Shown here piece after piece: positions 6,451 through 10,316 of a stretch of 10,316 nt of DNA. Both the position numbers and the translations under genes were made by a program. The notes under the pieces were generated by a model. That model did not search any database. It saw only the letters and a program-made list of their open reading frames with translations, and had not been told where the DNA came from. The DNA lies in NCBI GenBank assembly GCA_016203345.1, contig JACQMZ010000118.1, forward strand, positions 1 through 10,316. Reading direction: 5' to 3'. Within the stretch, counting starts at the first letter, position 1. Each line of letters starts with the position of its first letter. Origin of the DNA: Candidatus Woesearchaeota archaeon. GTDB lineage: Archaea; Nanobdellota; Nanobdellia; Woesearchaeales; ARS49.

Positions 6451-7035
6451 TCACCACAAGGAATATGTTCGACCTGCTCTGAATTCTTCAGGAACCATCA
6501 CGTCACCGTTTTCATGAATTCCTTTGACTGGCATGATATAATGCCGTATGTTTCCGCGTTCATCAATGGAAAATGGATTCTGTGCATCCAGGAGGAAAAG
6601 TGAGCCGTCGCGACAAATGATATTGAATGCGTGATATGTCACGCCGACATCGCCATCCTCGGCCAGCGTGCCGTTAATCAAAAAACTTTGATCCCTTCTT
6701 TGCGCCGCGAGCTGAACAAGCACTGCCTTTTCCAAACACTCGCCGACACCCTTGTCTATAACAACTGAAAATGGAGCCACTCGCTTGATGTGTCTGGGTA
6801 CGCTATGCTTGTCAAATATTTCCCTAATACTTTGTGCAGACGAATTCAAACCGCGATAAATTGGGCCCATTGGCACGACACCGTCATCGTACACACCGAG
6901 CCTGCGATCACAATCAGGGTCATCAATCTCGTACAACAAACCCCAACTTTTTTGCACAACCGACCCTCGCTCCAAAAGAGGGTGAATCGAGACGTTTCCC
7001 CGAGACATTTCACGCAAGATGTCAAGCATAGTCAT
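6451..7035 (-). CDS. Transglutaminase-like protein with predicted Cys-His-Asp triad
   Basis: This 194-residue protein is not a close match to anything I know, but its second half reads like a transglutaminase/papain-like core. GVGECLEKAVLVQLAAQ (96-112) has candidate nucleophile C100 at the start of a helix, VTYHAFNII (132-140) has H135 on a strand, and LFLLDAQNP (146-154) has D150. That order and spacing is the usual Cys-His-Asp arrangement of cysteine peptidases, amidases and protein-crosslinking enzymes. No signal peptide is seen. The ATG at 7035 has GGAGG seven bases upstream and an ATGA overlap with the ribbon-helix-helix gene; the ATG two codons later is less likely. Its substrate is unknown. 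A job on a protein or peptide linked to the neighbouring enzymes is an inference. Confidence 0.6.
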   Translation of the reverse strand: MTMLDILREMSRGNVSIHPLLERGSVVQKSWGLLYEIDDPDCDRRLGVYDDGVVPMGPIYRGLNSSAQSIREIFDKHSVPRHIKRVAPFSVVIDKGVGECLEKAVLVQLAAQRRDQSFLINGTLAEDGDVGVTYHAFNIICRDGSLFLLDAQNPFSIDERGNIRHYIMPVKGIHENGDVMVPEEFRAGRTYSLW

Positions 7036-7169
7036 CCTTCTGCCTCCAACAATTTATTGATGGCGTACTCTGCCAAATGACTCTTGTTCCTGAAAATGCC
7101 TTTGGCTACTTTTTGCTCGACTTTCAGAATAGTGGCCTGTTCTATAGAAATTGAAATTTTTTGCTTCAT
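7032..7169 (-). CDS. 45-residue ribbon-helix-helix (CopG/Arc-type) DNA-binding protein
   Basis: This frame has a typical ribbon-helix-helix pattern: a short beta strand (KQKISISIE, residues 2-10), a first helix (about 11-23), the turn GIFRNKSH (24-31) and a second helix (AEYAINKLLEAE, 33-44). Such proteins dimerise, insert the paired strand into the DNA major groove and usually repress their own promoter or act as antitoxins. The ATG overlaps the PLP-enzyme stop (ATGA) and the stop overlaps the next ATG (ATGA). AAGGG lies upstream as a ribosome binding site. No obvious toxin gene flanks it; the neighbours are enzymes. Autoregulation of the five-gene operon is the simplest inference, but operator repeats were not identified. 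Confidence 0.72.
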   Translation of the reverse strand: MKQKISISIEQATILKVEQKVAKGIFRNKSHLAEYAINKLLEAEG

Positions 7170-8263
7170 ATGCCCTTCCCTGTGTTAATAATCAACACTT
7201 TTTTATGAGGATCAACACGCCCTGCGTCGCACCTCTGCATGTACAACGCAAGCCCGGCCGCGGCGCTTGGTTCAGCAGGGCAAAACCTGTTCATAATCGT
7301 GTCTGCGTCACGAATCTTTTCTTCCAAAACTCCATAAACGCCAGTGTTGGATCCTGTCGCTCCCAACACCTGCAACGCAGACATGTCGTCCTTTTCCAAA
7401 ATCAGAAATGGATGCCAAGGTTTAGTCAGCTTGTCTGCGCGGCTTGTTGGCAACAAAGGTTCTGCGCCCAGGATATCCATGGTGATGACTGTAGTGGCTG
7501 ACACCTGAAGACGCGGATCGCGCTGTCCCTGGCTTGCCGCTCGCAGTGTCCGCTCTTGCCACGTCAAATAATTTTCAAACAGTCGGCCGGAGCCGTAAGG
7601 GACATAAATTTCATCAGGAGACTCATTGAATGCTTCATGCACGTGCCAGTCGTAAAAAACAGCGTGCGGTTCTAAAGTCATGACAGACGTCAAATCAATC
7701 CCTTGAGAGTTGTTCGTTAATGCCTTAATGTCAAAGGGAGTGAGTGACTGCGCTTTGAGATCAACACAATAAATGTCTGCCCACAATTGTTTGAGACTGC
7801 CAAGACGTTCGGCAGAAATATTCTCATCAATCAGAAGCTTGATCGGCGGCAGTCCGTACCTGTGAAACACATGCGCCAAAGCCCTCCCTGCGTTTCCAGC
7901 TGTCAACACGGAAAAGCGAGGAACCGGAATCGCGTCAAGTTTTGAATCATTTCCGGTTTTGGTCCGCATGTACAATAGACGAGCGAAGTCCCTGTACAGC
8001 GCGGCAATTTCCCACGCAGACCTGTCCTTAATAGTATGAGTCGGGTTCGAAGGCACAGCTTCATTTTTTATCAACACCTGGCCATATCCAAATGGTGTCA
8101 AGTCTGCAGGGATCACCGGCGTTGGCGTCCATTCCGGCGCAGAAGGGTCATTCTCGCTAAAGCAGGGTATACTGTCGCCCCACTGTTCAACAAGTTCCCT
8201 TGTCATGTATTGGGGGAAATCCTTTTCCTGCAAAGCGGTGGTCATGGTAGCAAGAAGTAGCAT
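7166..8263 (-). CDS. Fold-type II PLP-dependent enzyme (threonine synthase/cysteine synthase-like)
   Basis: This 365-residue protein has the landmarks of the tryptophan-synthase-beta fold family. An early TPTPVIPADL (47-56) precedes HTIKDRSAWE (76-85), where K79 is the expected lysine binding pyridoxal phosphate. TAGNAGRALA (121-130) corresponds to the substrate-binding SGNxG loop. YVPYGSGRLFENYL (220-233) is the phosphate-cradling glycine loop, here YGSGR. EPSAAAGLAL (331-340) and NTGKG (360-364) close the fold. The family includes threonine synthase, cysteine synthase, diaminopropionate lyase and related lyases; the motifs are too divergent to choose a reaction. It is cytosolic. The ATG at 8263 is preceded by AAGGAG with a six-base gap, which favours it over the ATG six codons later. 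It is the first gene of the minus-strand operon. Confidence 0.8.
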   Translation of the reverse strand: MLLLATMTTALQEKDFPQYMTRELVEQWGDSIPCFSENDPSAPEWTPTPVIPADLTPFGYGQVLIKNEAVPSNPTHTIKDRSAWEIAALYRDFARLLYMRTKTGNDSKLDAIPVPRFSVLTAGNAGRALAHVFHRYGLPPIKLLIDENISAERLGSLKQLWADIYCVDLKAQSLTPFDIKALTNNSQGIDLTSVMTLEPHAVFYDWHVHEAFNESPDEIYVPYGSGRLFENYLTWQERTLRAASQGQRDPRLQVSATTVITMDILGAEPLLPTSRADKLTKPWHPFLILEKDDMSALQVLGATGSNTGVYGVLEEKIRDADTIMNRFCPAEPSAAAGLALYMQRCDAGRVDPHKKVLIINTGKGI

Positions 8264-8269
8264 ATTGTG

Positions 8270-8275
8270 CTCCTT
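8270..8275 (-). promoter_or_regulatory. Ribosome binding site of the PLP-enzyme gene
   Basis: On the minus strand AAGGAG ends six bases before the ATG at 8263. It fixes that codon as the start of the first gene in the five-gene unit. Confidence 0.7.
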
Positions 8276-8310
8276 TTAAACCTTGTGCAAAATTACTACT
8301 GTTTGGGGAC

Positions 8311-8318
8311 TAAATATC
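8311..8318 (-). promoter_or_regulatory. Putative TATA box of the five-gene minus-strand operon
   Basis: On the minus strand this reads GATATTTA. A start site about 26 bases on would lie near 8289, leaving a leader of about 26 bases with the AAGGAG site. It sits back to back with the TTTAAA box of the divergent transporter gene, so the 94-base gap is a compact two-way promoter. It is also the most likely place for binding by the operon's ribbon-helix-helix protein. Confidence 0.45.
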
Positions 8319-8330
8319 AAAGACAAACGA

Positions 8331-8336
8331 TTTAAA
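8331..8336 (+). promoter_or_regulatory. TATA box of the EamA transporter gene (leaderless start)
   Basis: TTTAAA is centred 24-25 bases before the ATG at 8358, so the mRNA should start at or beside that codon. No ribosome binding site is present. The longer reading of the frame, back to 8283, would start upstream of this promoter and is rejected. Confidence 0.55.
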
Positions 8337-8357
8337 CTTCATACACTTCATGAGATT

Positions 8358-8774
8358 ATGCAAACGTGGCTGGTGTACGCTATCCTCGCATTTCTCCTTT
8401 GGGGATTCTGGGGCTTTTTTCCGAAACTCACCACTGCGTACATCAAACCGCCCAGCGCCATGGTTTACGAGACAGCGGGAGCGCTGATTGTTGCTGTTGT
8501 CGTTCTTCTGTTCCTCATAAAAGGAAGGCCAGAACTGCACTCCAAAGGAATACTCTTTGCAGTCGTTACAGGCATGGCAGGCATTACTGGAGCATTCTTC
8601 TTCCTCTCGTCCCTCAGCGTCGGCGGAAAAACGTCAGTGGTAGTCACGCTCACCGCACTCTATCCACTGATTACGATTCTCTTAAGCGTTCTCTTCCTGC
8701 ATGAAACAGTCACGATCACGCAAGGCATGGGAATACTACTGGCGCTCATCGCCATACTCCTCATCTCCCTCTAA
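8358..8774 (+). CDS. Half-size EamA/DMT-superfamily transporter
   Basis: This 138-residue protein is almost wholly hydrophobic, with about five membrane helices. It matches one EamA repeat: WLVYAILAFLLWGFWGFFPK at the start, a loop with AYIKPPSAMVYE, a GMAGITGAFFFLSSLSVGG stretch, then TALYPLITILLSVLFLHE followed by QGMGILLALIAILL. Full-size drug/metabolite transporters carry two such repeats (ten helices), so this one probably acts as a dimer. The substrate cannot be read from the sequence; family members move amino acids, sugars or metabolites out of or into the cell. The ATG at 8358 is chosen for its leaderless TATA spacing. It is transcribed away from the five-gene operon and ends in a 4-base convergent overlap (CTAA) with the DUF5989-like gene. 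Confidence 0.85.
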   Translation: MQTWLVYAILAFLLWGFWGFFPKLTTAYIKPPSAMVYETAGALIVAVVVLLFLIKGRPELHSKGILFAVVTGMAGITGAFFFLSSLSVGGKTSVVVTLTALYPLITILLSVLFLHETVTITQGMGILLALIAILLISL

Positions 8775-8929
8775 AACAACGCATAAATAAACGGCGACAC
8801 TGCAGATGATTGCGCAAAGACGATCAACACGCCAACCAGCAACAGCATAAGAATAAGCGGGAGCAACCACCACTTCTTGTTCTCCAGCATGAACGCCCAC
8901 AAGTCACGCAACAAGGCAAACCGTTTCAT
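8771..8929 (-). CDS. DUF5989-like small membrane protein
   Basis: This 52-residue minus-strand frame begins MKRFALLRDLWAFMLENKKW, continues with one strong membrane helix (WLLPLILMLLLVGVLIVFAQ, residues 21-40) and ends SPFIYALF. A basic N-terminus with WAF and KKWW followed by one helix and a terminal PFIY..F is, from memory, the pattern of the DUF5989 family, small proteins often found beside SxtJ-like membrane proteins and carbamoyltransferases; no such partner is seen here. The start is supported by a TATA-like box about 26 bases upstream (leaderless). The stop overlaps the transporter stop on the other strand. The function is unknown. The call rests on remembered family features, not a search. 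Confidence 0.72.
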   Translation of the reverse strand: MKRFALLRDLWAFMLENKKWWLLPLILMLLLVGVLIVFAQSSAVSPFIYALF

Positions 8930-8950
8930 AGAATGCGATCATCCTTGTGG

Positions 8951-8960
8951 TTTTATTAAG
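8951..8960 (-). promoter_or_regulatory. TATA-like box of the DUF5989-like gene
   Basis: On the minus strand this reads CTTAATAAAA, centred about 26 bases before the ATG at 8929, which fits a leaderless start. The rest of the gap to 9013 shows no further gene. Confidence 0.45.
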
Positions 8961-9013
8961 ATTGCGGTTTCGGAAACCCTCTGGCTGAAAAAGGTGCTTT
9001 TTTGGTCAGCACG

Positions 9014-9021
9014 TATTTATA
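9014..9021 (+). promoter_or_regulatory. TATA box of the EEP-family gene (leaderless start)
   Basis: TATTTATA is centred about 26 bases before the ATG at 9044. This makes 9044 the start rather than the ATG at 9002, which lies upstream of the box. No ribosome binding site is seen. Confidence 0.6.
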
Positions 9022-9043
9022 CAACGCCATACATTCTCCTCCT

Positions 9044-10075
9044 ATGGACACTGTCACGCTTGTCCAGTTCAACATGAACCAAGCGTACGGGCTAGAAAAC
9101 TTCCTCTGGCCCAAATGGCCACGAATGCTTGGAGAAATCACTGACGAACTCAACAAACTCCCCAGACCACGCGTTGTTGGCCTCGACGAAATCGCACGTC
9201 GCGAACGCAAAAGCGGATTCAATCTTATAGAAAAAATTCAACAGGAAGCAGGATTCGCCTATGGCACATACGCCAGCAACTACCGCGTGCCCGGATACTT
9301 CGACGTCGGAAACGCACTGTTTTCAGACTATCCTCTCACAGACATCAACATCGGAACACTCAAAGGCGGATTCGTCTGGGGGAGATTGCACAACGCCCTG
9401 TTTGGACCACGCACATACATCCTGGCCAAAGTCACGCATCCGCACGGTTCCTTCTACACCATTGTCGCACATCTCGGAGTCAAGGATGCCCCGCACAAAG
9501 TCGCCTCCGCACGACTCCTGTCACGCATCTCCAGCAGAATCACAGGCCCTGTTGTCCTCCTCGTCGATGCCAATGCCATACCCATCTATTCCGTCAAGAG
9601 AAAGGATTTCGCCGACGGAGACATTACCAACGATGACTATACGCGTTGCAGGACCATGCAGTTCCTTCGGCTCGGGTATCCCCAAGACCTCTGCCCAGTC
9701 GGCTGCTATGACCCGGCACAAGCCGAAGACCCTGACTATTGGACCTTCCGCGGGACCAGACGCATTGACTACATACTTGGCAACAACCTCCCGCGACCAC
9801 TCGACTATACTGTTGTCCAACAAATACTGTCTGACCACGCCATGACCATCTGCACCCTCCCGCTCCCACAACAGAGCGCGGAACGCAAAGACATCACTGA
9901 CCTCGTCAGGCCTCCAAACGAAACAATTCCCTACCACATCGTCAACGCAGTCACTACCCTCAGCGCTCTCCCTGCAGGAGTACCTGCTGCGGCACAAGCG
10001 GCGTATGCATCTGCGAAGCAAAAACTATCAGGGCCAGCCAAGAAAATCTCAGCACGATTCAAAGCCTTCCTTTGA
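9044..10075 (+). CDS. Endonuclease/exonuclease/phosphatase (EEP) superfamily protein
   Basis: This 343-residue protein carries the EEP motifs in order: QFNMN (8-12), GLDEI (46-50, E49 as metal ligand), ALFSDYPL (91-98), VAHLG (141-145, H143), LLVDANA (172-178, D175 and N177), RRIDYILGN (239-247) and a terminal LSDHAM (262-267, the SDH catalytic histidine). The superfamily uses Mg2+ to cut phosphodiester or phosphomonoester bonds in DNA, RNA, lipids or sugar phosphates. The substrate cannot be chosen here. After the catalytic domain (about 1-275) comes a 65-residue tail rich in Ala and Pro, ending in a basic stretch with KKISARFKAF, unusual for the family and perhaps for binding nucleic acid or membrane. 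No signal peptide is seen. It stands alone between two promoters. Confidence 0.82.
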   Translation: MDTVTLVQFNMNQAYGLENFLWPKWPRMLGEITDELNKLPRPRVVGLDEIARRERKSGFNLIEKIQQEAGFAYGTYASNYRVPGYFDVGNALFSDYPLTDINIGTLKGGFVWGRLHNALFGPRTYILAKVTHPHGSFYTIVAHLGVKDAPHKVASARLLSRISSRITGPVVLLVDANAIPIYSVKRKDFADGDITNDDYTRCRTMQFLRLGYPQDLCPVGCYDPAQAEDPDYWTFRGTRRIDYILGNNLPRPLDYTVVQQILSDHAMTICTLPLPQQSAERKDITDLVRPPNETIPYHIVNAVTTLSALPAGVPAAAQAAYASAKQKLSGPAKKISARFKAFL

Positions 10076-10081
10076 GAACTC

Positions 10082-10088
10082 TTATAAA
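10082..10088 (+). promoter_or_regulatory. TATA box of the antiporter gene
   Basis: TTATAAA is centred about 26 bases before position 10111, leaving a leader of about 12 bases that contains AAAAAGGTG (10111-10119), a ribosome binding site three bases before the ATG at 10123. Confidence 0.6.
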
Positions 10089-10122
10089 CCTCGGGATCTA
10101 GCGTATCCTGAAAAAGGTGCGC

Positions 10123-10316
10123 ATGAGTCCCATAGTTACAGTCCTGATATGCCTTGTTGCCATGTACGTCATATCAGAAACTCTCCGCCTGTTCAAAATC
10201 CCCCGCGTCATCAGCTACATTCTCGCAGGCATACTTCTCAGCCTGCCACCAATAGCTCCACTGCTCTTCCTCCCGGAAACACTTTCTGTCATTGGATTCC
10301 TCTCTGACATCGGCAC
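10123..10316 (+). CDS. Cation:proton antiporter, CPA2/Kef type (5' part only)
   Basis: This frame is open from the ATG to the window's end (64 codons plus two bases), so the gene is cut by the window rather than broken. The visible part begins MSPIVTVLICLVAMYVISET, a first membrane helix, followed by LRLFKIPRVISYILAGILL (about residues 21-39). That matches the 'R...P.v.GYilaGillG' signature of the first re-entrant region in CPA2 Na+/H+ or K+/H+ exchangers; S rather than G precedes Y. A second hydrophobic stretch and the FLSDIG segment (about 58-63, usually LaelGv) fit the same family. AAAAAGGTG just upstream and a TATA box support the start. The role would be ion and pH balance at the cell membrane; which ion is unknown from this fragment. 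Confidence 0.78.
   Translation, partial: MSPIVTVLICLVAMYVISETLRLFKIPRVISYILAGILLSLPPIAPLLFLPETLSVIGFLSDIG

Noticed and set aside
7478..7500. GTGATGA and CTGA boxes resembling a C/D-box guide RNA
   Set aside because: The boxes are too close together, a second box pair is missing, and the site lies inside the PLP-enzyme gene.
8283..8357. Upstream extension of the EamA frame beginning at 8283
   Set aside because: The extension is hydrophilic, spans the TATA box at 8331-8336 and does not fit the family, which begins at the first membrane helix near 8358.
9521..10021. 166-residue minus-strand frame inside the EEP gene
   Set aside because: It is antisense to clear EEP motifs and has no start signals of its own.

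Overview
The window looks like the chromosome of an archaeon, probably an uncultivated lineage such as a DPANN group (Woesearchaeota- or Pacearchaeota-like); that placement is an inference from gene content and compactness. Transcription units start with archaeal TATA boxes about 25 bases upstream of the expected start site. Some starts are leaderless (4155, 8358, 8929, 9044); others have a GGTG or GGAG ribosome binding site a few bases upstream (114, 3350, 8263, 10123). Genes are tightly packed, with many 4- to 11-base stop/start overlaps. No rRNA, tRNA, CRISPR array, transposase or phage gene was seen.

Left block, plus strand (about 60-3296): a promoter and a three-gene overlapping operon. 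It encodes a galactose-1-phosphate uridylyltransferase-like (GalT/HIT) enzyme, a GH133-type amylo-alpha-1,6-glucosidase (glycogen debranching enzyme) and an NAD(P)H-hydrate dehydratase (NnrD) that keeps both ends of the family fold but lacks the whole central part in frame. Next, plus strand (3308-4089), comes a two-gene unit: a 49-residue single-pass membrane peptide and a cysteine-rich lipoprotein. A hairpin-plus-T-tract element lies over the start of the lipoprotein's signal peptide. A more A/T-rich unit follows (4127-4695), with a membrane-anchored coiled-coil protein and a 47-residue helical protein, neither recognised.

Centre, minus strand (8263 down to 4692): five genes, each overlapping or nearly touching the next, read from one promoter near 8311-8318. 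In order they are a fold-type II PLP-dependent enzyme, a 45-residue ribbon-helix-helix protein, a transglutaminase-like Cys-His-Asp protein, a minimal GH15 glucoamylase-like enzyme and a TraB/GumN-family protein. I know of no named system with this composition, and it is the best candidate here for something undescribed. With the debranching enzyme, the GH15 protein points to alpha-glucan (glycogen or oligosaccharide) turnover.

Right block (8331-10316): a half-size EamA/DMT transporter (+), convergent with a small DUF5989-like membrane protein (-), then an endonuclease/exonuclease/phosphatase-superfamily protein (+) and the start of a CPA2 (Kef/NhaS-type) cation:proton antiporter that runs off the window. 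In sampled lines the plus strand has more C than G whichever strand is coding, which suggests a replication-strand bias.
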